A DNA stretch of 64,000 nt from Hominenteromicrobium sp900549945 (GTDB taxonomy: Bacteria; Bacillota; Clostridia; Oscillospirales; Acutalibacteraceae). Location of the stretch: assembly GCA_902472305.1 (NCBI GenBank), contig CABRNK010000003.1, positions 1 to 64,000 of the forward strand. The letters run 5' to 3'. Below, piece after piece: positions 49,941 to 59,233 of the stretch; positions within the stretch are counted from its first letter, which is position 1; every line of letters begins with the position of its first letter. The notes below the pieces were generated by a model. The model saw only the letters and a list, made by a program, of their open reading frames with translations. It was not told the DNA's origin and did no database searches. A program made the position numbers and the translations under genes.

Positions 49941-49975
49941 AAAAGCCGCATAAATCGTCGTTATGCGGCTTTTTT
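49941..49975 (-). terminator. Terminator of addA
   Basis: AGCCGCATAA and TTATGCGGCT form a 10-bp stem with a 7-nt loop immediately after the addA stop, with T tracts on both strands. Confidence 0.8.
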
Positions 49976-52900
49976 TCACAATTCAGTTGTTTCCGGCAGA
50001 ACCGGCTCGCCAAGCCAGAATGAATACAGCATGCACGCGGCGACCGGCTTCTTGAACACGCGGGCCATCGCCTCGCCGTACAGCACGAGCTGCGTGCCGT
50101 AGCGCGCCCAGAGCTCCGCCTTGTCTGCGCAGCGGTCGGTCTTAAAGTCGATGATGTACAGCCTGCCGTTCTCCTCGAACATGCAGTCCACCGCGCCCTG
50201 CAAAATGACGGGCAGGGCGGCGTCCTCCCCCTCGAGCGACACGTTGACGAGCTTTGCCGGCACCTGCGCGATGAACCGCTGCTCCTTGTAGACCCGCTCG
50301 GCACCGAGCACGCGCCGGCCGAGCGGCGACGCGAAGAACCGGCGCACGCGGCGCAGATCGACGGCCTGCGCCTGCTCCGCCGTGAGGAATTTCGCCTCCA
50401 CCAGCCGCCTGCGCTCCGCCTCGGGATCGTCGGCCGCGGCCGAAAAATCTGAGAACTGCATGAAGTCGTGCAGCGCGGTGCCGCGCTCGGCGGGCGTCAT
50501 GCCCTTCGCGCCGAGGAATGCCGGGCGGGAGAGCGCCGCCTCCCGCGCGCTTTCGGCCTGCACGGCCGCGAGGCCCGAGGCGGAAACCTTCGTCGGCACC
50601 GCGGTCTGCGCGGCAAACGGGTAGACGAAATCGATCGCGCGCTCGATCTCCGCCTTGAGCGCCGGATCGGCCGGCGCGGGCTGCGCCGCCGCTTCCGCAG
50701 GCTTTTCCGCGGGCGCCGGCGGGCAAACGACGCCGACCTCCCACGGCGTATAGTACGCGCGCAGAACACAGTCGCTGTCCGCGCCGATGCGCTTGCGCAG
50801 CGCCTCGCCGTCCGGGTGGCGGAGCGCGCAGAGCATCAGCCATTCGGAGATGCTCGCGGCGCTGCTGACCGCATACGGCGTGACGCTCGCGTCCTGCGTG
50901 ATCTGCGCGGAGAGCCGCCCAAGCGCCGTGTCGAGGCTCTTGACCGTCGAGAGCAGAATGAGCTTTTCGCGCGCGCGCGTCATCGCGACGTAGAACACGC
51001 GCAGCTCCTCGGCGGCGGCACTGTCCGCCGAAGCGATCGCGATCGCCTCGCGCGGCAGCGTCGTACAGCGCGCGCCGGTTTCAGGGTCCGTGAGCCGGAT
51101 GCCGAGGCCGAGCGTCGGGTGCAGGCGCATGTCGTCGTACTCCGGCACGAAGCGCCGCCCGCAGCCCGCGACGATGCAGACCGGGAACTCGAGCCCCTTC
51201 GACTTGTGGATGCTCATGATGCGCACGACATCGGCGTTTTCGGAGACGACGTTCGCCGACTCCATATCCGAGCGGTTCTTTTTCAGCCGGTCGATGAAGC
51301 GCACAAAGCCGGAAATGCCGTTGTACCCGTAGGCCTCGTACTCCGCCGCATACTGCTCGAGCAGGCGGAGGTTCGCGAGCCTTCCCTCGCCGCCGGGCAT
51401 CGACCGCACGATGTTTTCAAAGCCCGTCTCGTCGCAGAGCATCGTGATGAATGTATCCGACGGCATCGTGGAGGCCAGAATGCGGTAGCGCGCGATCTCC
51501 TCCCGCACGCGCATGCAGCGCGCATCCGCCGCGCGGAGCAGCGAGACGTACAGCGTTTCCCCGGCGCAGTCCGCGCGCAGGCGGGCCATATCGTCCGCCG
51601 TGAAGCCGTAGACCGGGCTCATCAGCACCGCGAGCAGCGGGATGTCCTGATTCGGGTTGTCGATCACGCGCAGGAACGAGAGAATCGTCGCGACCTCGCT
51701 CGCCGAGAAGAAGCCGCCGTTCGAGGCCGCCCACGCGGGGATGCCGAGCGCGCGCAGGCTCTCCGCGTAGCGCGGCGCATACTGGTTCGAGCTGCGCAGC
51801 AGAATGCAGAAATCGCAGTAGGCCGCGGGGCGCTCCGCGCCGTTTTCGGTCACGGTGAAGCCCGCCGCCATCATGGCGTGGATCATCTCCGCGATGCGCT
51901 GCGGCTCGAGCACCTCCGCGCCGAGCCCGTCGATGTCGTCGATGAACTCGACGCGCGTCTCGCAGCCCTGCTTTTCGGGGTAGTCGGCGCCGGCCGCGAG
52001 CGCTTCGCCGCCCGTGTAATCCACGCCGCCGCACGCGCGCGACATGAGCTGCGAAAACACGAAATTGACGCTCTCCGTCACGTTTTCGCGGGAGCGGAAG
52101 TTGCGGTCGAGCACGACGGTCGCGGGGTATGTATCGGCGCCGCGGTCGTAGCGCGGAAACGCGTCCTTATAGCCGATGAAGATGTCGGGCATCGCCTGCC
52201 GGAAGCTGTAGATGCTCTGCTTCACGTCGCCGACCATGAAGCGGTTGCCGTTGTCCTTTGAGACGGCGCGGAACAGGTAGTCCTGCGCGTCGTTCGTATC
52301 CTGATATTCGTCGGTCATCACCTCGTCGAACCGCGCGGCGACTGCCAGCGCCGTCTCCGTGCGGCGAAAGCCGTCCGGCGTTTCTTCGAGGAAGAGCCGC
52401 AGCGCGAGGTGCTCGAGGTCGCTGAAATCGACCAGGTTTTTCGCGCGCTTCTTTTCGCCGTAGACCGCGTCGAAGCGCAGCACGGCGCGCGCCAGCGTTT
52501 CAGCCAGCGGGCGGATCGCCCCGATCTCGGCGCGGCAGGCCGCGTCGTCGGAGATGAAGAGCTTTTGGAGCTTTCCGACCTCCTTTTTGACCGTTTCACG
52601 CATCGCTTTGATGCGCTCCTTCACACTGTCCGCACCGCGGTACACGCCGATCTTGCCGAAGGCGAGCGTGCGGAAGGCCGCCGAGACGTCGTCCCAGCCG
52701 CCCGCCTTTACGAGGTCCGAAAGCCCCTGCAAAAGCGCGATGTCCGCGAGGATGCCGTCGCCGTATGCTTTCAAAAGCTCCGCGCTCTCCGACGCGAGCT
52801 CGTATTCGTCGCGCGAGAGCCGCAGCGCAAAATCGAGCACCTCGCCCGCGTGGCGCAGGGCCGTTTTGCCCCATGCGGTCTCCCCCGCCGGCACGGAAGC

Positions 52901-53494
52901 ATCCAGCATATCGGTCATGTCGCGCAGCCATTTTTCGGGAAAGGGGTGGCTGCGCGTATAGGTGAACAGCTTCAAAATCGCGCCGATCAGCCGTGTGTCG
53001 TTCTTGTCGCCGCTGAGACTGTCGGAAAGCGCCTGAAAATCGGCGTCGTCATACAGCTCCGCAAGCACCTCGGAGACAGCCTCAGCCATCAGCTCCTCCT
53101 GCTGCTTGTCCGACACGACGGAGAAATCCGGCGCGACGCCGAGCAGGTAGAAGAACTCGCGCACGATCGACGAGCAGAAGCTGTCCACCGTGCAGATCTG
53201 CGCCTGCTGGAGCAGAAGCTGCTGGCGGCGCAGGCGGGCATTTTCGGGATGCTCCCGGATCAGCTCCAAAAGCCTGCGCTCGATGCGCTCGCGCATTTCG
53301 GCGGCCGCGGCCTTTGTAAACGTCACGACGAGCAATCGGTCCGCGTCTGTCGGGCTTTCTTCGTCGGTCAGCCGCTCGATCACGCGCTCGACGAGCACGG
53401 CCGTTTTGCCCGAGCCGGCCGCCGCCGAAACAAGCACCGTGCCGCGCCGCGCACGGATCGCGTCGAGCTGTGCGTCAGTCCATCGTGCCGCCAT
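49976..53494 (-). CDS. addA: AddA, helicase-nuclease subunit of AddAB
   Basis: AddAB processes double-strand ends for RecA repair. The 1172-residue protein is a UvrD-like helicase with Walker A SAAAGSGKTAVL near residue 22, motif II MTDEYQDTN, motif III GDVKQSIYSFRQA, motif VI VAMTRAREKL, and a C-terminal RecB-like nuclease with GAVDCMFEENGRLYIIDFKTD (key Asp and Asp-x-Lys). Its ATG overlaps the addB stop by 20 nt. It ends at a strong terminator. Confidence 0.97.
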   Translation of the reverse strand: MAARWTDAQLDAIRARRGTVLVSAAAGSGKTAVLVERVIERLTDEESPTDADRLLVVTFTKAAAAEMRERIERRLLELIREHPENARLRRQQLLLQQAQICTVDSFCSSIVREFFYLLGVAPDFSVVSDKQQEELMAEAVSEVLAELYDDADFQALSDSLSGDKNDTRLIGAILKLFTYTRSHPFPEKWLRDMTDMLDASVPAGETAWGKTALRHAGEVLDFALRLSRDEYELASESAELLKAYGDGILADIALLQGLSDLVKAGGWDDVSAAFRTLAFGKIGVYRGADSVKERIKAMRETVKKEVGKLQKLFISDDAACRAEIGAIRPLAETLARAVLRFDAVYGEKKRAKNLVDFSDLEHLALRLFLEETPDGFRRTETALAVAARFDEVMTDEYQDTNDAQDYLFRAVSKDNGNRFMVGDVKQSIYSFRQAMPDIFIGYKDAFPRYDRGADTYPATVVLDRNFRSRENVTESVNFVFSQLMSRACGGVDYTGGEALAAGADYPEKQGCETRVEFIDDIDGLGAEVLEPQRIAEMIHAMMAAGFTVTENGAERPAAYCDFCILLRSSNQYAPRYAESLRALGIPAWAASNGGFFSASEVATILSFLRVIDNPNQDIPLLAVLMSPVYGFTADDMARLRADCAGETLYVSLLRAADARCMRVREEIARYRILASTMPSDTFITMLCDETGFENIVRSMPGGEGRLANLRLLEQYAAEYEAYGYNGISGFVRFIDRLKKNRSDMESANVVSENADVVRIMSIHKSKGLEFPVCIVAGCGRRFVPEYDDMRLHPTLGLGIRLTDPETGARCTTLPREAIAIASADSAAAEELRVFYVAMTRAREKLILLSTVKSLDTALGRLSAQITQDASVTPYAVSSAASISEWLMLCALRHPDGEALRKRIGADSDCVLRAYYTPWEVGVVCPPAPAEKPAEAAAQPAPADPALKAEIERAIDFVYPFAAQTAVPTKVSASGLAAVQAESAREAALSRPAFLGAKGMTPAERGTALHDFMQFSDFSAAADDPEAERRRLVEAKFLTAEQAQAVDLRRVRRFFASPLGRRVLGAERVYKEQRFIAQVPAKLVNVSLEGEDAALPVILQGAVDCMFEENGRLYIIDFKTDRCADKAELWARYGTQLVLYGEAMARVFKKPVAACMLYSFWLGEPVLPETTEL

Positions 53495-56400
53495 CGGTTT
53501 TCCCTCCTTTCACCTGCATTTCCATGCGCGCGAGCACCTCGTCATTTTTCATCGAGACCCGTGCGGCGGTCTCTTCCGCGCGCTCCGAGCCGCACACCGC
53601 CGTGTACGGGCACCACGCGCAGGCGTTCAGGTTGTGCATCAGCGGCTCGGCGGCGACGTCTCCGAGCAGAAGCGTCTGCGCCATCGTCGCGATCAGGCGC
53701 TCGACATAGCGCATTACAAGGCGCAGCGCCGGTTCGCTCACGAGCGCCGTGCTCTGCCGCAGCTCGCCGCTTTTGAGCAGCGTCACCGGGATGAACCGCC
53801 CGGCGATGTCCGCCTCCATCGCGCGGACGATCTCGATATCCCGCAAAATCACGCCGTTCATGCGGAGATTCTTCTCCGCTTCCTGCATGAGCTTCTCGCC
53901 GCTCTCTGTCTTATCGGAATTGACGGTCGTGAGGAATGACGGCATGTACAGCACGCCGGCCGGCAGAAGGCCGGTATTTTCCGAAAGCGCCGCGAGGTAG
54001 ATGAGCATCTGCAGGCTCAGCCCGTAGAGCACGTCGGTCAGCTTGAAATCCTTGTAGCCGGTCTTATAATCGACGACGCGCACGTACGTGCCGCGGCCGC
54101 TTTCGAACAGATCCACGCGGTCGATCACGCCGCCGACCAGCACCATGCCGTTTTCCGTCGGGATTTTGAGCGGCGGGAACGGCGTGCCGCCCTGCAGCTG
54201 CAACTCAAAGTATTCCGGCTTGAAGCGGCTGACGCGCAGCTCCTCGGCGACGTGGCCGATCAGCTTCACGGCGGTGCGCGCCATGCGGCCGAAGCGGTAT
54301 TTCTCGCGGGATGAAAGCGACGCAAAGCCGCCCATATTCTCGTCCGCATATGCGGTGATGCAGCCTTTCACGCGGCCCTCGAGCGCCTCGGCCGGCATTT
54401 CGGTCACGTCGTTTTCCCGGTCGCCAATGACCTGCTCAAAGAGATAGTGCATCAGGCTGCCGTACTCGAGCGCGTCGAGCTCGGCGGGCCGGCGCTCCTT
54501 CGCGCCGACGGCGTAGCGGCAGAAATAGCGGAAGCGGCACTGGTGGTACGTTTCAATCTGGCTTGCGGAAAAGTACCGTCCGCGGCCGAAAAGCGCCTGC
54601 GCCGTGTCGGGCGAAAGCTGCGCGCCGGCCATGCGGTCGCCGCCGCCGAGGCCCGAAAGCCGCCCGGCATATTCCGGCCGCTCGCGGAACACGGCGCGGA
54701 GCGTTTCGGCTGCCGCGGTGTTCTCTGCAAAGAGCGACGCGGCCTTCGAAAACGCCGCCTCGGGCGCGTTCGCAAAGAATTCCGGCGGCAGATCCCGCAG
54801 CACGGAGAGCCCCGGCACCGCAGTGCGCACCGCCGAGACGAGCGGCCCGGGCGATTTTGCCTCGCGGCCGACACTCGTCGGGTACGTCACGTACAGCCGC
54901 TCCGAGGCGCTGCACATCGCCGAGTACGCGAGAAATTCCTCCTCGAGCATGCGGTCCTCCAGCGCGTCGGAAAGCGGCAGCTCGAGCGCCAAAAGCCGGC
55001 GGCGTTCCGCGTCGCTGAACACGCCGCCCTGCGCGGGGATCATCGGAAATTCGCCCTGCACCGCACCGAGCAGAAACACAGCGCGCGGCGCAGACTGCCG
55101 GATGCGGTCCGCCGTGCCGAACGTGATGCAGTCCATGCTCTGCGGGATGTCCAAAACGTCCTCGCCGCCGACGATCTCCTTTAAGAGCCGGCCGTATTTC
55201 TCGCCGGTCACCGGCTGCGCGCCGAGCACGCCCGCCATCTGGTCGAGCACCGCCATCAGCAGGTCCCAGATGCGGATCTGCTCGGCGGCGAGTTCCGGGT
55301 GCCCGGCATTCTCGAGCGCCCGGCAGAATTCCGGCAGCGTGCGGTCGATCTCAAAATCCGTGAGCAGCGTGTAGACGGCGGCAGATACGGACGCGCCGTC
55401 CCCCGCGCGCAGCGCGCCGGAAAAGCGCTGCAAAGGCTCCGTCACGCGCGTGCGCAACGCGTTGAGCATGCGGAGCGCGTCGGCGGCCGCGCCGTCCATC
55501 GGCTGCCCGTAGCCGCCCGGGTGCTTTTCAAACGGCGAAAGCCAAGCGGCACGGCCGGAAAGCCCCCATGTGAATATGTAATCCTCGAGCACGGCGATCT
55601 CCTCCGCAGTGAGCGCCGAAAGCCCGGTTTTGAGCATGTTGAAAAGATCGTCCGACTGCCAGCCGCCGGTCACGGCATCGAACGCCGAAAGCACGAAGCG
55701 CATCAGCGGCTCCGCGTCGACCGGGCGCGCCTCAGAGATAAATGCAGGAATCTCCCAGCGCTTGAGCGCCGCCGAAAGCAGCCGCGTGTAGCGCGCGCCG
55801 TCGCGGCAGATCACCGAGATGTCGCGGTAGCGGTACTGCCCGCTGAGGATCAGCCTGCGGATCTCCGCCGCTGTGTACTCGACCTCCTCGTATGGGGTAG
55901 CCGCGTGGAACACCACGGCGCCGCCCGTATCCGCCGCCTCGCCCGCGCCGAGCGCGAGCATGCTTTCCACCGCGCAGAGCGCCGCGCTTTGGAAGCGGTG
56001 CGCCGTTTCACAGCGAACCGGCGCGGCGACCGAAACGCTGTTTTCCCGCGCGATCCGCAGAAGCCGCGCCGCCGTGCGGCGCACCGGCGAAAACAGGTCG
56101 CGCTTTTTTGTATCGAGATCATCGCAGCAAAGCGCGACGCGCACGCGGTCCGCATGGCGGAGCGCGTGCGTCAGGATCCGGTATTCCTGCACCGTGAAGC
56201 CGTCGAAGGCATCGACCGCGACGAAAGCCCCGCGGAAGAAATCCGGGTGCGCCGCAAGCAGCGCGTCCAGCCGCGTAAGGTCGTCGAGCGGGTCGAGATA
56301 CGTCTGCTGCACGAGCGCCTCAAACGCGCCGTAAATCATTGCGACCTCGCGGAGCTTCTGGCGCAGTCCGCTGTCGTCCGCAAGCGCGGAGACCTCCGTC

Positions 56401-56801
56401 AGCCGGTCGGGCGCGATGCCGCAGAGCTTCATCTCGCCGACCGCCGTCAGCATCACGTCCGTCATGCGCCCGCCCGCCGCGCTCTTTTCAAACAGCGTGA
56501 GCTGGTCGGCGCACGCCTCGATCGCGAGCGTCATCAAAATGCGGCGGCCGCCGTCCGTAAGGCGCTTGCCCGCCTGCCCGCCGTAGCGCAGGAACGCCGC
56601 CTCGGCAAGCCGTGTAAAGCTGTACACCTTCACGCGGTTCGCCGTCTCCACGCCGTAGGCCTCGAGCAGCGCGCGCTCGGTCTCGAACGTGTACTGCTCC
56701 GGCACGACCAGAATCACGGGCGCCGTTTTTTCCGCCGCAAGCCATTCGCGCAGCCGCGTGGTCTTTCCCGTTCCGGCGCGGCCGAGCACAAACTCCAGCA
56801 T
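53475..56801 (-). CDS. addB: AddB, nuclease and iron-sulfur subunit of AddAB
   Basis: The 1108-residue protein has an N-terminal ATP-binding motif FVLGRAGTGKTTRL, an inactivated helicase body, and a C-terminal nuclease domain (GGVIDRVDL, VRVVDYKTG). Four cysteines typical of the 4Fe-4S staple are visible: one in TYHQCRFRYF and three in CAWCPYTAVC. The start follows GGGAGGG. A TTGACG/TATAAT promoter overlaps the spoIIR 3' end. Confidence 0.96.
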   Translation of the reverse strand: MLEFVLGRAGTGKTTRLREWLAAEKTAPVILVVPEQYTFETERALLEAYGVETANRVKVYSFTRLAEAAFLRYGGQAGKRLTDGGRRILMTLAIEACADQLTLFEKSAAGGRMTDVMLTAVGEMKLCGIAPDRLTEVSALADDSGLRQKLREVAMIYGAFEALVQQTYLDPLDDLTRLDALLAAHPDFFRGAFVAVDAFDGFTVQEYRILTHALRHADRVRVALCCDDLDTKKRDLFSPVRRTAARLLRIARENSVSVAAPVRCETAHRFQSAALCAVESMLALGAGEAADTGGAVVFHAATPYEEVEYTAAEIRRLILSGQYRYRDISVICRDGARYTRLLSAALKRWEIPAFISEARPVDAEPLMRFVLSAFDAVTGGWQSDDLFNMLKTGLSALTAEEIAVLEDYIFTWGLSGRAAWLSPFEKHPGGYGQPMDGAAADALRMLNALRTRVTEPLQRFSGALRAGDGASVSAAVYTLLTDFEIDRTLPEFCRALENAGHPELAAEQIRIWDLLMAVLDQMAGVLGAQPVTGEKYGRLLKEIVGGEDVLDIPQSMDCITFGTADRIRQSAPRAVFLLGAVQGEFPMIPAQGGVFSDAERRRLLALELPLSDALEDRMLEEEFLAYSAMCSASERLYVTYPTSVGREAKSPGPLVSAVRTAVPGLSVLRDLPPEFFANAPEAAFSKAASLFAENTAAAETLRAVFRERPEYAGRLSGLGGGDRMAGAQLSPDTAQALFGRGRYFSASQIETYHQCRFRYFCRYAVGAKERRPAELDALEYGSLMHYLFEQVIGDRENDVTEMPAEALEGRVKGCITAYADENMGGFASLSSREKYRFGRMARTAVKLIGHVAEELRVSRFKPEYFELQLQGGTPFPPLKIPTENGMVLVGGVIDRVDLFESGRGTYVRVVDYKTGYKDFKLTDVLYGLSLQMLIYLAALSENTGLLPAGVLYMPSFLTTVNSDKTESGEKLMQEAEKNLRMNGVILRDIEIVRAMEADIAGRFIPVTLLKSGELRQSTALVSEPALRLVMRYVERLIATMAQTLLLGDVAAEPLMHNLNACAWCPYTAVCGSERAEETAARVSMKNDEVLARMEMQVKGGKTDGGTMD

Positions 56802-56859
56802 TGTATTCCCTCCCTTTGCACGTGCAGGGGGCACTCCGCCGCCTGCGCTGTCTGCGGCT

Positions 56860-56888
56860 ATTATAGCACAGATCGGGTCACGCGTCAA
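56860..56888 (-). promoter_or_regulatory. Promoter of addBA
   Basis: TTGACG and TATAAT on the minus strand with a 17-base spacer. The -35 box overlaps the last codons of spoIIR. Confidence 0.8.
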
Positions 56889-57483
56889 AAAACGCGAGCA
56901 GGCTGTTGAAGATCTCCGCGGCCTTGAATTTCACCTCGAAGCGCTCCGCATCGGTGACGACCGGCTCTGTGCCCGCGGGCAGGTCGCCGGCGTCGCTCGC
57001 GCCCGGCACGCAGAGCGCAGGAAAGACGACGCACCACCAGTTCTTCCCCTCTGCCGCACCGAGCGTGACGCGCAGCGTGCGGTACTTTCCGGCGGGCAGT
57101 CTGCCGGTATCGTAAGTACGGGTGGGGAAATACATCTCGCAGACCTCGGCCTGCGCGCTATACGGCACACCCTCGGCGCGAAGCACCGCGTTTGCAGCGG
57201 CCTCCAGACTTTCGAGGTGCGTGCAGACCGCGGCGAGCGCCGTCTCGAAATCGTCGGCATCGCCGTACCAGCGCCCGGCCTCGAGCAGAACGGCGTCGCG
57301 CACCTTGAGCTTTACGGCCTGATCCGCATCCGAATCGGAGTTTGCGAGCACGTGCAGGCGGATCACATTCTTTTCGAGCGCGTCGCACTGCGCGGAGAAA
57401 CCCGTGAAGCTCAAAAGCACAGTGAGGACGAAGCCGCAGGCCGCGGCGCGCAGAAGCAGATTTTTCTTAAAAAATGTTTTCAT
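56878..57483 (-). CDS. spoIIR: Stage II sporulation protein R
   Basis: SpoIIR is made in the forespore, crosses to the intermembrane space and triggers SpoIIGA to activate sigma-E in the mother cell. The 201-residue protein has a signal/anchor (KNLLLRAAACGFVLTVLLSF) and the family block NVIRLHVLANSDSDADQAVKLKVRDAVL. The C-terminal FEVKFKAAEIF is also conserved. The start is the ATG after AAGGAA. It shows that this lineage makes endospores. I found no clear sigma-F promoter; a GTATA ... GGAAAGTATA pair upstream has too wide a spacer. Confidence 0.95.
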   Translation of the reverse strand: MKTFFKKNLLLRAAACGFVLTVLLSFTGFSAQCDALEKNVIRLHVLANSDSDADQAVKLKVRDAVLLEAGRWYGDADDFETALAAVCTHLESLEAAANAVLRAEGVPYSAQAEVCEMYFPTRTYDTGRLPAGKYRTLRVTLGAAEGKNWWCVVFPALCVPGASDAGDLPAGTEPVVTDAERFEVKFKAAEIFNSLLAFFDA

Positions 57484-57572
57484 TTTACATTTCCTTTCGC
57501 AGCAGCAGTTTTTGAACAAATATCTTTGCTGTTTTTCGTACAAAATATGGGCAGGAAATTTACGGAATATAC

Positions 57573-57601
57573 TTTCCGTTCCGAAAAAATTCCGGTATAC
57601 T
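57573..57601 (+). promoter_or_regulatory. Candidate promoter of the amidohydrolase operon
   Basis: TTTCCG and TATACT with a 17-base spacer. The -35 box is weak. The ribosome site GGGAGG follows 20 bases downstream. Confidence 0.5.
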
Positions 57602-57632
57602 GGTTATACCGCCTGCAAGAGGGAGGATCACA

Positions 57633-59210
57633 ATGAAAAACATTTACCTAAACGGCACCATCCGCACGATGGCGGGCAGTGAAACCGCCGAGGCGCTCCT
57701 CGAGGAGAACGGGCGCATCCTGCAAACGGGGCGCGCCGCCGACCTGCTCGGCGCTTGCCCTGCGGCACGGCGCTTCGATTTACAGGGGCACGCGCTGCTG
57801 CCGGGTTTCATCGACGGCCACAGCCATATCACGGCGCTCGCGCAGACGCTTCTGCTCTGCGACCTGCACGGGGCGAAGTCCTTTTCCGAAATCGCCGAAC
57901 GGCTGCGGGCCTTTTGCGCCGCGCGGCAGACAACGCCCGGCGAATGGGTCATGGGCTTCGGCTACGACCCGACCGCGCTCGCCGAGAACGCGCACCCGAC
58001 CGCCGAATTTCTCGACCGCGCGCTCCCCGAAAATCCCGCGCTGCTCACGCACGCCTCGGGGCACATGGGCGTTCTGAATTCAGCCGCCATGCAGGCGCTC
58101 GGCGTCACGCGCGACAGTGAAGCGCCCGAGGGCGGCGTGATCGGCCGAAAGCCGGACGGCACGCCGAACGGGTATCTCGAGGAAGCCGCCTTCACGCAGC
58201 TTTCCGCGCGCATGCCGCGCCCCGGCGCGAAGCAGACCGCGCAGAGCCTCCTCGCCGCCGAGCGCATCTACCTTGAAAACGGCGTCACAACGGTGCAGGA
58301 CGGCCTGACGCGCGCGCCGGAATGGGCGCTGCTCACAGGCGTGCGGGAAAAGCTCACGGCAGACGTCGTCGCCTATGTGGACATTGCCTGCGCCGACCTG
58401 CTGCGGGAAAACGCGGCCTACGCGGACAGCTTTCGCGGGAAGCTGCGCATTGGCGGCTACAAGCTGTTTCTCGACGGTTCGCCGCAGGGGCGCACTGCGT
58501 GGATGACCGCGCCGTACGCCGGCGAAACGGATTACCGCGGCTATCCGATCCACACCGACGGCGAGGTCGAGCGCTGTATGCTGAAGGCCGTGCGCGAGAA
58601 CCGGCAGATCCTCGTGCACTGCAACGGCGACGCCGCGGCGGATCAAATGATCGCCGCATACCGCAAGGCGCGCGCGGCCTGCCCGAACAACGTGCGGCCC
58701 GTCATGGTACACGCGCAGCTCGTCCGGCGCGACCAGCTCGCCGAGATGGCGCGGCTTGGCATGCTCGCCTCATTCTTCGCGGCGCACGTCTATCACTGGG
58801 GCGACGCGCACCTCAAAAACTTCGGCGAAAAGCGCGCCGCCGGGATCAGCCCGGTGCGCACGGCGCTCGCGCTCGGCGTACACTGCAATTTTCATCAGGA
58901 TTCCCCTGTGCTGCCGCCCGACATGCTCGAAACGCTGCGCTGCGTCATCGAGCGCCGCACAAAGGCTGGCGTCCTTCTCGGCCCGGATGAGCGCGTCACG
59001 CCGCTCGAGGCGCTGCGCTGCATGACAATCGGCGGCGCCTACGCCTATTTTGAGGAAAACGAAAAGGGCACGCTCGAGTCCGGAAAAATCGCCGACATGG
59101 TCGTCCTGAACCGCGACCCCGCCGCCTGCCCGGCAGAAGCACTCGGGGAACTTCAGGTACTCGCGACGATCAAAAACGGAAAAACCGTATACCAAAGGGA
59201 AGCAAAATAA
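57633..59210 (+). CDS. Amidohydrolase family protein (YtcJ-like)
   Basis: The 525-residue metal-dependent hydrolase has the His-x-His pair in LLPGFIDGHSHITALAQT near residue 60-70, a later LDGSPQGRTAWM block, LVHCNGDAAADQMI, and HQDSPVLPPDMLETLRCVI. The C-terminal part ends in ESGKIADMVVLNRDPA. This YtcJ/LAF3-like group hydrolyses formamides, N-acyl compounds or cyclic amides; the substrate here is unknown. It is 23 nt before a nucleoside hydrolase gene, so a role in nucleobase or nucleoside breakdown is possible. Confidence 0.92.
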   Translation: MKNIYLNGTIRTMAGSETAEALLEENGRILQTGRAADLLGACPAARRFDLQGHALLPGFIDGHSHITALAQTLLLCDLHGAKSFSEIAERLRAFCAARQTTPGEWVMGFGYDPTALAENAHPTAEFLDRALPENPALLTHASGHMGVLNSAAMQALGVTRDSEAPEGGVIGRKPDGTPNGYLEEAAFTQLSARMPRPGAKQTAQSLLAAERIYLENGVTTVQDGLTRAPEWALLTGVREKLTADVVAYVDIACADLLRENAAYADSFRGKLRIGGYKLFLDGSPQGRTAWMTAPYAGETDYRGYPIHTDGEVERCMLKAVRENRQILVHCNGDAAADQMIAAYRKARAACPNNVRPVMVHAQLVRRDQLAEMARLGMLASFFAAHVYHWGDAHLKNFGEKRAAGISPVRTALALGVHCNFHQDSPVLPPDMLETLRCVIERRTKAGVLLGPDERVTPLEALRCMTIGGAYAYFEENEKGTLESGKIADMVVLNRDPAACPAEALGELQVLATIKNGKTVYQREAK

Positions 59211-59233
59211 CAGATTAAGGAAGGGTTGTACTC

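Noticed and set aside
50468..52261. A 597-codon open frame on the plus strand
   Set aside because: It is antisense to addA and shows no domain; addA has all helicase motifs.
57484..57600. A sigma-F promoter before spoIIR
   Set aside because: GTATA and GGAAAGTATA are present, but the spacer is about 18 bases instead of about 15 and the -10 box has a mismatch.
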